Shown: piece by piece, positions 33,156 to 41,441 of the stretch
Numbering within the stretch: the stretch's first letter is position 1
How the letters are laid out: each line of letters starts with the position of its first letter
Source of the DNA: Bacillota bacterium
Lineage (GTDB): Bacteria > Bacillota > Sulfobacillia > DUSP01 > JBFMCS01
DNA: 41,674 nucleotides
Assembly (NCBI GenBank): GCA_040754315.1
Contig: JBFMCS010000030.1
Span: 1 to 41,674 of the forward strand
Reading direction: 5' to 3'
The notes under the pieces: model-generated
What the model saw: the letters and a program-made list of their open reading frames with translations, nothing else
Told to the model about the DNA's origin: nothing
The model's database searches: none
Translations under genes and position numbers: made by a program

Positions 33156-34817
33156 TTGAAGCCTTTGCAGGTAGTAGCCCTGGGCGGCCTGGGAGAGATA
33201 GGCAAGAACATGATGGCCGTGAGATACGGTGAGGAGATCCTGGTCGTAGATGCGGGGCTGGCCTTCCCGGAGGAGGAGATGCTGGGAATAGATCTGGTCA
33301 TTCCCGATACCAGTTACCTCATGGACAACCGGCACATGGTAAAGGCCATAGTGCTCACCCACGGTCATGAGGATCATGTAGGTGCCCTCCCATACATCCT
33401 AAGGGACCTGAATGTCCCCATCTGTGGTACCCGGCTTACCCTAGGCATGGTGAAGCGAAAGCTGGCGGAATTCGGGCTGGATACGAGGGCGAAAACCACG
33501 GAGATCTGGCCCCGCCAGGTGGTGAAGATTGGCTGCTTCAAGGTGGAGCCCTTTAGGGTGAACCACAGCGCCGGCGATTGTGTCGGCTTGGGCATACACA
33601 CACCCATGGGTCTTCTGGTCCACACGGGTGACTTCAAGTTTGACCAGACCCCCGTTGACGGTGAGGTAAGCGACTACCACAAGCTAGCTGAGTTCGGTGA
33701 CCAGGGGGTATTGCTCCTATTTTCGGATAGCACTAACGCGGACAGGCCTGGCTTCACCTCCTCAGAGAGGGTGGTTGGTGAGACCTTTGATGAGATCTTC
33801 GGGGCCTCCAAGGGGCGGATCCTGGTAACCAGCTTCGCCAGCAACGTCCCCAGGATCCAGCAGGTCATCAACTCTGCCGTGGCTCACCGGCGGAAGGTCG
33901 CCGTGGTGGGCCGCAGCATGGAAAACGTGGTGGAGGTTGCACTGGAGCTGGGATACCTCAAAGACCCCAGGGGAATCCTGGTGCCCCTGGAGGAGGTAAA
34001 CGGCTTGGCCCCTGACCGCTCGGTGATCCTGACCACCGGAAGCCAGGGTGAACCCATGAGCGCCCTGGCGCGCATTGCCGTGGGGGAGCACAAGCGGGTG
34101 GAGATCCTCCCCGGGGACAGGGTGATACTGGCCTCCACACCAGTGCCGGGCAACGAGAAGCTGGTAACCCGCACAATAGATAACCTCTTCCGCCAGGGGG
34201 CCGAGGTCATATACGAGCATGACACCCGTGTCCACGTCTCCGGTCATGCCAGCCAGGAGGAGCTCAAGCTCATGCTGAACCTGGTACGACCGAAGTTCTT
34301 CATGCCGGTGCACGGGGAGTACCGCCACCTTGTCAAGCACACCCAGATAGCAGGGGCCCTGGGCGTCCAGAGGGAGAATATTCTCCTGGGGGAGAACGGG
34401 TGGCTCTTCCGCCTGAGCTCCAACAGGGCACAGTGTACGGGTACCGTATCCGCGGGCAAGGTCCTGGTGGACGGGTTGGGAGTGGGCGACGTCGGCAACA
34501 TCGTCCTGAAGGACAGGAAGACCCTGGCCCAGGAGGGGATCCTCATCGTTGGGGTGGCCATGAACATGAAGGAGAAGGCAATTGTGGCGGGTCCAGACAT
34601 CATCTCCCGGGGTTTTGTGTATGTCAGGGAATCTGAGGAGCTGATGGAGGAGGCCAAGACCAAGATCCTCGCGGTGGTGAGCGAGTGCGAGAGGAACGGG
34701 GGGCTTGAATGGAACCCGCTGAAGGCGGGGATCAAGGAGGCCCTGGGACGCTTTCTCTTTGAGAAGACGGGCAGGAGACCCATGATACTTCCCATAGTCA
34801 TGGAGGTCAAGGCCTAG
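33156..34817 (+). CDS. rnj: Ribonuclease J
   Basis: RNase J is a metallo-beta-lactamase/beta-CASP nuclease with endo- and 5' to 3' exonuclease activity, central to mRNA turnover and rRNA maturation in Bacillota. The zinc motif HGHEDH (about residues 68-73) and downstream HTGDFKFD and SFASNVPRIQQ blocks are present; the beta-CASP part contains VHVSGHASQEELKLML (about 361). Length is about 554 residues. TTG 33156 follows GAGGTGG at 5 bp. Its place after dapA corresponds to B. subtilis rnjB (ymfA). It has its own promoter. Confidence 0.96.
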   Translation: MKPLQVVALGGLGEIGKNMMAVRYGEEILVVDAGLAFPEEEMLGIDLVIPDTSYLMDNRHMVKAIVLTHGHEDHVGALPYILRDLNVPICGTRLTLGMVKRKLAEFGLDTRAKTTEIWPRQVVKIGCFKVEPFRVNHSAGDCVGLGIHTPMGLLVHTGDFKFDQTPVDGEVSDYHKLAEFGDQGVLLLFSDSTNADRPGFTSSERVVGETFDEIFGASKGRILVTSFASNVPRIQQVINSAVAHRRKVAVVGRSMENVVEVALELGYLKDPRGILVPLEEVNGLAPDRSVILTTGSQGEPMSALARIAVGEHKRVEILPGDRVILASTPVPGNEKLVTRTIDNLFRQGAEVIYEHDTRVHVSGHASQEELKLMLNLVRPKFFMPVHGEYRHLVKHTQIAGALGVQRENILLGENGWLFRLSSNRAQCTGTVSAGKVLVDGLGVGDVGNIVLKDRKTLAQEGILIVGVAMNMKEKAIVAGPDIISRGFVYVRESEELMEEAKTKILAVVSECERNGGLEWNPLKAGIKEALGRFLFEKTGRRPMILPIVMEVKA

Positions 34818-34839
34818 GCCCATCAGGGGAGGGATCGAA

Positions 34840-35553
34840 TTGAGGCTGATCAGGAACATCGAACTGCCCTTTGATCAGAATGAACTCATCCTCCACCTTG
34901 GAGGCCAACTAGGAAAGGAGCCCAGTCCCCGTGTGCAAGAGGCTACAGCCCGGATGCTGTCTTTAGCCATGGAGCTGGCGGAGCCCGCCGGGCTCTTTGA
35001 GGTCTTCCCTGTTCTCAAGAGGGAGAAGAGGCGGATGTACCTTGATGAGAATACCTACTTCGAAAGCGCGTTGCTGGTGAAGTTCTCTGGCACTGCCGGC
35101 AGCTTGGCGGTGTGCATCTACACCCTGGGGAAGCGCTTGGAGGACCGGGCTGACGAGCTCATGAAACAGGGTCATCTCCTTGATGGGGCTCTCCTGGATA
35201 GCATTGGCACCGTGCTCTTGAGCAACACCGGGCTCAAGGTCTACGATGCCATCAAGGAAGAGGCCGAAAGCCTAGGGGTGGATGCTAGTGTGCCGGCGAG
35301 CCCTGGGCAGATTGACTGGTCGCTCAAGCAGCAGAAGACGGTGTTTGATCTCCTGGACGCCCAGCAGATAGGCGTCACGCTTACCCCCAGTTTCCTGATG
35401 ATCCCGAAGAAGTCGGCCTCCGTAGTTGTGGGCCTGGGCCATGGTGTGGTCAAGAAGGGGGAGGGGCGCTCCTGCGACTATTGCCCCCTAAGGGATACCT
35501 GTCCATCCCGGAAGGTTAGCGACTACCGCCTCAGGAAGGCGTCCCAAGGGTAG
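34840..35553 (+). CDS. Methionine synthase activation domain-like protein with C-terminal Cys cluster
   Basis: This 237-residue protein resembles the stand-alone vitamin B12-dependent methionine synthase activation-domain proteins of acetogens and related clostridia. Those proteins lack the other MetH domains and are thought to support corrinoid protein reactivation. The core includes AVCIYTLGKRLEDRADEL, DGALLDSIGTVLLSN and PASPGQIDWSLKQQKTVFDL, the last resembling the SAM-binding region of the activation domain. The C-terminus carries CDYCPLRDTCPSRK, a CxxCxxxxxC motif that could bind a metal or Fe-S cluster. TTG 34840 lies 22 bp after rnj. It ends opposite the cupin gene, with a GGGCCC hairpin in between. 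Confidence 0.8.
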   Translation: MRLIRNIELPFDQNELILHLGGQLGKEPSPRVQEATARMLSLAMELAEPAGLFEVFPVLKREKRRMYLDENTYFESALLVKFSGTAGSLAVCIYTLGKRLEDRADELMKQGHLLDGALLDSIGTVLLSNTGLKVYDAIKEEAESLGVDASVPASPGQIDWSLKQQKTVFDLLDAQQIGVTLTPSFLMIPKKSASVVVGLGHGVVKKGEGRSCDYCPLRDTCPSRKVSDYRLRKASQG

Positions 35554-35558
35554 TCCGG

Positions 35559-35577
35559 GGGCCCCCCTGGTGGGCCC
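35559..35577. terminator. Hairpin between convergent genes
   Basis: GGGCCC (35559-35564), 7-nt loop CCCTGGT, GGGCCC (35572-35577). It sits between the plus-strand methionine synthase-like gene and the minus-strand cupin gene and may serve both, though there is no T-run on either side. Confidence 0.4.
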
Positions 35578-35604
35578 GGGGAGCCCCCTTGGGTACTGGG
35601 CCTT

Positions 35605-35955
35605 TCAAGTGGCCGGCCTGTTCAGGGGGATGCAGCAGATGAACCTGAGGGTTGCAGCCCCAGAGTTCTCAACCTTATGCCAGTCATATGGTGCTACCCA
35701 GAGGACCGTGCCTGGCCCGATCTCCGTGGCCCCATTCTCGCCGACCACTCGCCCGGTGCCCTCCAGGATGTACATCTCCTGCTCGAACCAGTGTTCGTGG
35801 TAGGGGGTGCACCCCCCGGGCTCTACGTCGAAAAGGCGCATGGCGAAGGTAGGCGCCCCGGTCTTGTCGTTGATAAGCCACCGGAGCCTTACCCCCTTGG
35901 CCTCGGGGTCCGTCACCTCTTCCTGTGTAACCTCAGTGAAGTGAAACACCTTCAT
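35605..35955 (-). CDS. Small cupin-domain protein
   Basis: This is the only clear minus-strand gene. It encodes a 116-residue single-domain cupin. Motif 1 is visible as GGCTPYHEHWFEQEMYILEG (two His and Glu metal ligands), and motif 2 as APYDWHKVENSG (third His). Small cupins bind a metal ion and may act as isomerases, dioxygenases or sensors; the substrate cannot be told. ATG 35955 was chosen because GGAGGGA lies 5 bp upstream on the minus strand. It diverges from the transporter gene that begins at 36283. Confidence 0.85.
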   Translation of the reverse strand: MKVFHFTEVTQEEVTDPEAKGVRLRWLINDKTGAPTFAMRLFDVEPGGCTPYHEHWFEQEMYILEGTGRVVGENGATEIGPGTVLWVAPYDWHKVENSGAATLRFICCIPLNRPAT

Positions 35956-36282
35956 TCCTGTCCCTCCATTCTCTTCACACCGGGACAGGTTTCTCCTTGA
36001 GGGACCCGGATCCCTTGCGCCCAAGCAACCTAAGCGCACAGGTTTCCGGTCTTTGTGCCTTGCCCCGCAGGGACAAGCACTGGCCCTGGGGCCAAGTTCC
36101 AGGAAGCAGAAGGCATAAGGCGACAAAACCTTCAATGGTTTGCAGGAATTCCGACACCTGCGGCGAACCCCCTCATCAATGATGAGCGATGCGTGCCCTT
36201 GGGAAGGGGAGGTGGTGGCCTGGTTTAAGGGGCCTTACAGGATCCGGGTTGAGAGAAGCCTTAGAACAGGAGGGGGACCCTG
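35956..36282. other. Divergent intergenic region, no gene found
   Basis: This 327-bp gap separates the cupin gene (minus) and the transporter gene (plus). It must hold promoters for both, but I could not find a convincing -35/-10 pair. It contains an imperfect palindrome GGGACCCGGATCCC (36001-36014). AGGAGGGGG at 36269-36277 is the transporter ribosome binding site. Confidence 0.5.
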
Positions 36283-37677
36283 ATGACAGCAGCACATTGG
36301 TTGTACGTGCTGGGCGTGGTTGTGGTTCTCGTAGTCATGGGTTTCAGGCGCAACGTGGTCATTCCCTGCACGGTCTTCACCTTCCTGGTGGCACTGGCCT
36401 TTACCGGAAACTTCGTAGCCTCGGTCCAGGCGCTCTTCACAGCAATGCTTGTGGCGGCAACAGAGCTCTTCGGCATCTTCCTCATCATTTCCGTAATGGT
36501 AGCCATGCTCAAAGCCATGCAGGCCTCAGGAGCCGACAGCCTGATGGTGGCGCCTTTGAAGCGCCTGATGGTTTCCCCGCTGGTGAGTTACATAGTACTG
36601 GTTTTGGCCACCTTTGTCATTTCCATGTTCTTCTGGCCGACACCCTCAGTCCCGCTGGTGGGTGGGCTCCTTGTGCCTGCCGCGGTGGCCGTGGGACTCC
36701 CGCCTGTGATGGGAGCCGTGGCGGTCGCCCTGGCGGGCCAGGGCATGGCGCTGGCTGGTGACTTGATAATCCAGGGCGCACCCGGCCTAACTGCCTCCGC
36801 CGCCGGGGTGGACGTAGGCCTGGTAGTGGTAAAGGGAGGGATCCTGACCCTGATTACTGGGGCAGTGGCTATCCCCCTTGCCTACTACCTTTCCCGCAAC
36901 GAGATAAGAACCTTTGCCCAGCAGGTGCAAGAGGTGGGGGTCGCCGCCCTGGTAGGTGATTCCTATGTTGTGCGGGACAGTGCCCTCACAGCACCCCACA
37001 TGCGAGGCACGGCGGTGTTCCTGTCCAGGCTCACTCCAGCGCTGATGATCCTGGCCATCCTGGGAATGATTGGGTTTAACATCCTTGGGGGTGATGCCAC
37101 TGCATTGCTGGGTGGCACTGCTGTAGTCATCCTGGTGGTGGGTTCATTGATGACCCACAAGGCTAGCGGCCTTGATGAGATATCTGAGTATCTGGGTGAG
37201 GGTCTCACCTTCGCCTTCAGGGTCATGGGGCCCATCATCCCCATCGCGGGCTTCTTCTTCCTTGGAGGGCCAGACACGGTGGTAAGGGTACTGGGGGATA
37301 CGGCGCCGGGCTTCCTCTTTGACATCGGCGAGATGGTGTCCCAGTACATACCTGCCACGGGAGTCTTCGCTAAGTTTGGACTCCTTATTGTCGGGATAAT
37401 TACGGGCCTGGACGGTTCAGGCTTTTCCGGGCTGCCCCTGGTGGGCGGCCTGGCGGGCTCCCTGGCAGGCGGTTCTGCCCAGGCCGCTTCCACCTTGGGT
37501 GCGGTTGGACAGATAGGCGCTGTGTGGTGTGGAGGCGGCACCTTGGTTGCCTGGAGCACCCTGGTGGCCGTCGCAGGCATATGCGGTGTACCTGTCATGG
37601 ATGTTCTCAGGAAGAACGTGGTACCTGTGCTCGTGGGCCTCTTCGTGGCGACTCTTGTGGCTGCTATTGTGCTATAG
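36283..37677 (+). CDS. Multi-spanning transporter-like membrane protein
   Basis: This 464-residue protein is hydrophobic throughout, with about 11-12 transmembrane segments, such as LYVLGVVVVLVVMGF at the start and PVLVGLFVATLVAAIVL at the end. Two related glycine-rich motifs near prolines, FWPTPSVPLVGGLLVPAAVA (about residues 118-137) and DGSGFSGLPLVGGLAG (about 377), hint at an internal duplication as in ion-transporter superfamily carriers. No family name can be given with confidence; an organic-anion or sodium-coupled carrier is possible. The ATG follows AGGAGGGGG. It diverges from the cupin gene and is closed by a terminator at 37693-37724. Confidence 0.75.
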   Translation: MTAAHWLYVLGVVVVLVVMGFRRNVVIPCTVFTFLVALAFTGNFVASVQALFTAMLVAATELFGIFLIISVMVAMLKAMQASGADSLMVAPLKRLMVSPLVSYIVLVLATFVISMFFWPTPSVPLVGGLLVPAAVAVGLPPVMGAVAVALAGQGMALAGDLIIQGAPGLTASAAGVDVGLVVVKGGILTLITGAVAIPLAYYLSRNEIRTFAQQVQEVGVAALVGDSYVVRDSALTAPHMRGTAVFLSRLTPALMILAILGMIGFNILGGDATALLGGTAVVILVVGSLMTHKASGLDEISEYLGEGLTFAFRVMGPIIPIAGFFFLGGPDTVVRVLGDTAPGFLFDIGEMVSQYIPATGVFAKFGLLIVGIITGLDGSGFSGLPLVGGLAGSLAGGSAQAASTLGAVGQIGAVWCGGGTLVAWSTLVAVAGICGVPVMDVLRKNVVPVLVGLFVATLVAAIVL

Positions 37678-37692
37678 CCTCCCGGCCAGATC

Positions 37693-37724
37693 AGGAGGGG
37701 AGGGGCCTCATCCTCCCCTCCTTT
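37693..37724 (+). terminator. Terminator after transporter gene
   Basis: AGGAGGGGAGG (37693-37703), 8-nt loop, CCTCCCCTCCT (37712-37722), then TT and G. The stem is 11 bp and perfect; the T-run is short. Confidence 0.7.
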
Positions 37725-37782
37725 GTAATGGCAGCGCCCGGGACCTATAAGAGCCAGCACGAGCTTGGAAAGGTGGCTCACC

Positions 37783-38680
37783 ATGCTTCTTATGGACCTG
37801 CGGCTCTTCGCAGCTGGGGCCGCAGTCACCATCAAGGGTGCTGGCTGCTTTGCTGACGGTGCCAGCCACCTAGCAAGAAGCACCGGTGTCTCTTGGTGGT
37901 CATCGCGCCACTATAGTCAGCATCAGCACTACTTTGCTGGAGACTCGATTTCCTCATGCTGCCTATACCGGGCACAGCGGCTTGGCAACGGGAAATACAG
38001 TGGGCTCGGTCCTGGGAAACGGCGGTATCATCCTGGGTGGCAGGGTTCTCATGAGGAGCTGCTGCCGGATCAGCGCATCTTCCGCCATGAAGGCTTCTTC
38101 ATGGTTGTCTGTGGCTGCCTGGTCCTCATCTTAGCGCTGGACGGCACCATCTCCCGGCTCGAGGGGGTTCTCTTTCTGGGCTTGTGCGCGGTATACCTGG
38201 TCCTTCCGCTGTGGCGGCCGAAGGAGAGAGAGGCCCGGCATTCCGCACCAGCAAGCGAAGGGCGGACTGGTGCGCATGGGCTTCTTCGTCCTGGGCGGCC
38301 TGGTGGTGGGTGCCGGAAGCCGGATCCTTGTGGCCACGGGGGTCCGCCTGGCCACCCTGGGGGTCCCCTAGATCTTCGTGGGTCTCACCATGATGGCCTT
38401 GGGTACCACTGTTCCTGATATGGTATCCTGTACAACGGACACCAGGCGCTATCTGTGGACAACACACTGGGCACCCGCATCCTCAGTCTCACCTGGGCGG
38501 GATAGCGCGATAAGGGGCTTTCCCCGTCAGCGCCAATACGTTGGGGGTGGATCTGCCTGTTACGCTGGCAGTCCTCTTTCCTGGTTTCTTTGGCAGGACC
38601 AGGCAGAGGCTTGGCCGCTGTGAAGGTGCTGCGCTGTTGCTGGTCTATGCGGGTTATCTCTCCTACCGGGCTGGCACTCA
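37783..38680 (+). pseudogene. Decayed sodium/calcium exchanger (CaCA family) gene
   Basis: No single frame is open, but pieces of a YrbG-like K+-dependent Na+/Ca2+ exchanger can be read in order. AGAAVTIKGAGCFADGASHLAR is in frame 1 (from 37783), and TIVSISTTLLET with GHSGLATGNTVGSVLGNGG is in frame 2 (from about 37886). ILALDGTISRLEGVLFLG is in frame 1 (from about 38100), and VVGAGSRILVATGVRLATLG then FVGLTMMALGTTVPDM is in frame 2 with an in-frame TAG at 38369. DLPVTLAVLFPGFF and GAALLLVYAGYLSYRAG are in frame 3 (from 38541). These match the two homologous halves of the family, each with the acidic GTSxPE-type and GNxxGS-type motifs. At least four frame changes and one stop make it non-functional. 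Confidence 0.82.
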
Positions 38681-38880
38681 TGGTGTGGGGTTTCCGGGCA
38701 TGAGAATCTGCTTCATGGGCAGTACTGGGTACGTCCTATTCCTCCCGTAAGGCAAGGCGCGCGCCGGGGGCCCTCCACCCATATTTCCCTCCGGGTATGC
38801 AGCGTATTTGTCCCTGCACACCTCCAGCGTATTTTCTCCCCTTGGCCATTCAATACTACTGTGGGAGGGGAGGCTTTTCA

Positions 38881-39630
38881 TTGGGATCAGAACTAAGTCA
38901 AAAGCGGAGGACCAGGACCCTTAGGCCAGGCAGGGAGGGGCGGGACTCAACCCTGGAGTCCATCGAGAAGATGGGCTCCACTGGTGTGGTTTCGTCAAAG
39001 AGCCGCATTCACTGCCTTACCGTAATAGGGCAGGTGGAGGGTCACCTCTTCTTGCCCTCCCAGAACAAGACCACCCGCTATGAACATGTCATTCCCCAGC
39101 TGGTGGCCATTGAGCAAAGCCCTGATGTGGATGGCCTCCTGGTGGTCCTGAACACCGTCGGGGGAGACGTCGAGGCCGGGCTGGCCATTGCGGAGGTGGT
39201 AGCCAGCCTGTCAAAGCCCGTGGTCTCCCTCGTGCTAGGGGGCGGTCATAGCATCGGGGTGCCCGTGGCCGTGGCTGCCGACCACTCCTTCATAGCGCCC
39301 ACAGCCACAATGACCATTCACCCCATCAGGCTGACAGGCTACGTGATTGGAGTGCCCCAGACCTACGAGTACCTCGACAAGATGCAGGACCGGGTGGTAA
39401 GGTTCGTGGTGGATCACTCGCAGATCAGCGAGGAACGCTACCGTGAACTCATGTTCCGCACTGGTGAACTCGCCCGGGACATCGGCACGGTGCTGGTAGG
39501 GGAGGACGCGGTCCGGGAGGGCCTCATCGATGCCATCGGTGGGCTGGACGCGGCCCTGAAGCACCTGGAGGGCCTGGTTTACCGGAAGGAGCCTTCCCCC
39601 CAGCCGCCCATGGAGGAGGCGCCAGAGTGA
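38881..39630 (+). CDS. tepA: ClpP-like serine protease TepA (translocation-enhancing protein)
   Basis: This S14-clan protein of about 249 residues is related to ClpP and to B. subtilis TepA (YmfB), reported to assist protein export or degrade pro-signal peptides. The catalytic Ser lies in [16 protein letters not shown] (about residue 123), and the His in TMTIHPIRL (about 144). The N-terminal 60 residues are variable and charged. TTG 38881 follows GGGAGGGGAGG (38863-38873). The upstream in-frame extension to 38797 is not supported. It overlaps ylzJ by 4 bp, as in Bacillus. Confidence 0.92.
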   Translation: MGSELSQKRRTRTLRPGREGRDSTLESIEKMGSTGVVSSKSRIHCLTVIGQVEGHLFLPSQNKTTRYEHVIPQLVAIEQSPDVDGLLVVLNTVGGDVEAGLAIAEVVASLSKPVVSLVLGGGHSIGVPVAVAADHSFIAPTATMTIHPIRLTGYVIGVPQTYEYLDKMQDRVVRFVVDHSQISEERYRELMFRTGELARDIGTVLVGEDAVREGLIDAIGGLDAALKHLEGLVYRKEPSPQPPMEEAPE

Positions 39631-39863
39631 TCCTCTACACACCCCTGCCCCTGGAGGTAGTGATGGGATCCAGGGATGAGCGTTCCTTCCTGGAGTTCCG
39701 GAGGGGCCCCATGGTGCTCCTGGTGGAACCACTGGATCACCGGCAGGGCAGGCTCATGGCGGTGGTGAGCACCGACCCGTCCCACTTTCTCCTTGAAGGC
39801 CTTCAGCCCGGGGACATCATATCCCTGGCCGAGGCCGGCACCCCCATCTCCCAAGCACCCTAG
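39627..39863 (+). CDS. ylzJ: YlzJ-like protein
   Basis: This 78-residue protein matches the small YlzJ family, always paired with tepA in Bacillota; its function is unknown. It begins [14 protein letters not shown], with [12 protein letters not shown] and a later [16 protein letters not shown], typical for the family. The GTG start overlaps the tepA stop (GTGA). In B. subtilis the next gene is spoIIIE; here a methyltransferase gene follows after about 250 bp. Confidence 0.88.
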   Translation: MILYTPLPLEVVMGSRDERSFLEFRRGPMVLLVEPLDHRQGRLMAVVSTDPSHFLLEGLQPGDIISLAEAGTPISQAP

Positions 39864-40019
39864 GACCGGCAAAGCCTCGGCCCTCTCAGGCAACCACTGC
39901 TACGTGTGCAAGATGGAAGGGTGCAGGGCGAGCCAGAACATGCCGGTTGGCCCGGCGCTGGTCGTCGCTTCAACGTCATGGCATACTGCATGGCTCTCTG
40001 GCTTGCGCACTATATGCTA

Positions 40020-40028
40020 TGGTAGAAT
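40020..40028 (+). promoter_or_regulatory. Extended -10 element before methyltransferase gene
   Basis: TGGTAGAAT, the same extended -10 sequence as the rpsO promoter. A TTGCGC lies only 14 bp upstream (40003-40008), too close for an ideal -35. Confidence 0.5.
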
Positions 40029-40114
40029 GGAGGCCACAGTCTCCCGCTCGCAGGAATCACCCTCAGTGTCTCCGCTACTGGCCGGAGACCTCCAGGCAAC
40101 GACACACCGGGAGG

Positions 40115-40957
40115 ATGACCCAGTCTATGATCAACTGGACTTCAATGCTCAAGAAGCCCGAGTTTCCCAGATCCAGCAAGTACCACCCGGATTGGATACT
40201 CGAAAACCAAATGGGACCGAATGCGCTGTGGTTACTAGAGTGGTTATGCCAAACGCTGCCGTTCGAGGCGGGCATGAGGGTGCTGGACTTGGGATGCGGA
40301 AAGGCAATGACCAGCATCTTTCTGGCGCGGGAGTTCGGAGTACACGTCTGGGCTGCCGACCTCTGGATGAACCCAGACAACAACTGGCGGCGAATCGTCG
40401 AGGCTGGGGTTTCAGACTTGGTGTGTCCCATGAGGGCCGAGGGGCACAGCCTGCCGTTTGCCAAAGGGTTCTTCGATGCGGTGGTCTGCATTGACGCCTA
40501 CCACTACTTTGGGACCGATGAGCTGTACCTGGACTATCTCTCGCGCTTCATCCGGCAGGGCGGATCGGTCGGGGTAGTCGTTCCCGGGTGCATGCAGCAC
40601 ATAGGAGACCCACCGCCTGAGCACCTGACTCAACCTCAGGCCAACGGCAAGGTCTTCTGGGAGAGCTCTTGCCGGAGTTTCAAGACCGCAGGGTTCTGGC
40701 GTAAGTTGTGGGAACGCTGTCCAATGCTGGCCGATACTGTGGTCGACGCACAGCCTGACGGCTGGCGTCACTGGCGAGACTTCGAGCTGGCTGTTGAGGC
40801 GGCAGGGAAGGGCATCTTCCCCTCAGATGCCGAAGCGCTGGAAAAGGACCAGGGGCGATTCCTTGGGTTCCTCCGCCTAACGGCGAGACGTACCGAGACG
40901 GAGGCGGAGAACCTTTACGACCCGGGTCTGGGCATGATGGATGGACTGGATAGATAG
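40115..40957 (+). CDS. Class I SAM-dependent methyltransferase
   Basis: This cytoplasmic methyltransferase of about 280 residues has motif I MRVLDLGCGKAMTSIFL (about residues 53-69), the acidic end of strand 2 in VWAADLW (about 78) and motif IV FDAVVCIDAYHYFGTDELY (about 118). The methyl acceptor is unknown; a small-molecule acceptor is likely from the fold, but this is inference. The start is ATG 40115 or ATG 40127; GGGAGG at 40109-40114 fits the second better. The longer open frame back to 39947 overlaps the promoter element and is not coding. It is a stand-alone gene after ylzJ. Confidence 0.85.
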   Translation: MTQSMINWTSMLKKPEFPRSSKYHPDWILENQMGPNALWLLEWLCQTLPFEAGMRVLDLGCGKAMTSIFLAREFGVHVWAADLWMNPDNNWRRIVEAGVSDLVCPMRAEGHSLPFAKGFFDAVVCIDAYHYFGTDELYLDYLSRFIRQGGSVGVVVPGCMQHIGDPPPEHLTQPQANGKVFWESSCRSFKTAGFWRKLWERCPMLADTVVDAQPDGWRHWRDFELAVEAAGKGIFPSDAEALEKDQGRFLGFLRLTARRTETEAENLYDPGLGMMDGLDR

Positions 40958-41441
40958 GGAACAGGGCGTGCAAGGTCTTGCTCCAGAACCGCAGTGTCTC
41001 TAAGCCCTGGAATGCCTAGATCCTTGGACATGCGCTCGACAAGCCTGACCGGCAACTCTGTGGACCCTTTTACTTAAAGCCCGTCCCTCTTTCCACCCAT
41101 CGCCTCGACCACCAGGGCAAATCACATGGGGTCAGAAACCTTGTGCTCTTGTACCTCGGGCTTAGGACGTCTACCCCGGGATTCAAAAGAATGGTCCGGG
41201 GGTCAGGCTTGCGGCCCCAAGGCTGTTTCGTAGTCCAACCCCTGCATGGAAAACGGTCCCATATGTGCTAGCCCCGGCACAGGGCGTCCTATCAGCCTGG
41301 GGGTCCTACCAGTACAGGAGATGCCGGGCAGTTGTGTTTGCTTCCCGCATAGCCCTCTAGCAAGGAGAAATCCGGATCCCCAGGTAGGAATTCCCGGCGT
41401 ACCGCACGAACACTAGTCCCATGACCTTCCCAGTGGGGAGG
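40958..41441. other. Intergenic stretch without recognisable gene
   Basis: This 484-bp stretch has stops in all plus-strand frames. A short minus-strand frame around 41060-40970 reads ELPVRLVERMSKDLGIPG, which looks protein-like but is short and has no good start, so it may be a gene remnant. No RNA gene or inverted-repeat structure was recognised. Confidence 0.4.

Noticed and set aside
33762-34859. 365-codon open frame on the minus strand opposite rnj
   Set aside because: It is a shadow of RNase J in a GC-rich genome; no protein motif and no ribosome binding site.
36189-36761. 190-codon plus-strand frame overlapping the transporter start
   Set aside because: Low-complexity, Gly/Arg-rich; the transporter frame has a strong ribosome binding site and transmembrane pattern.
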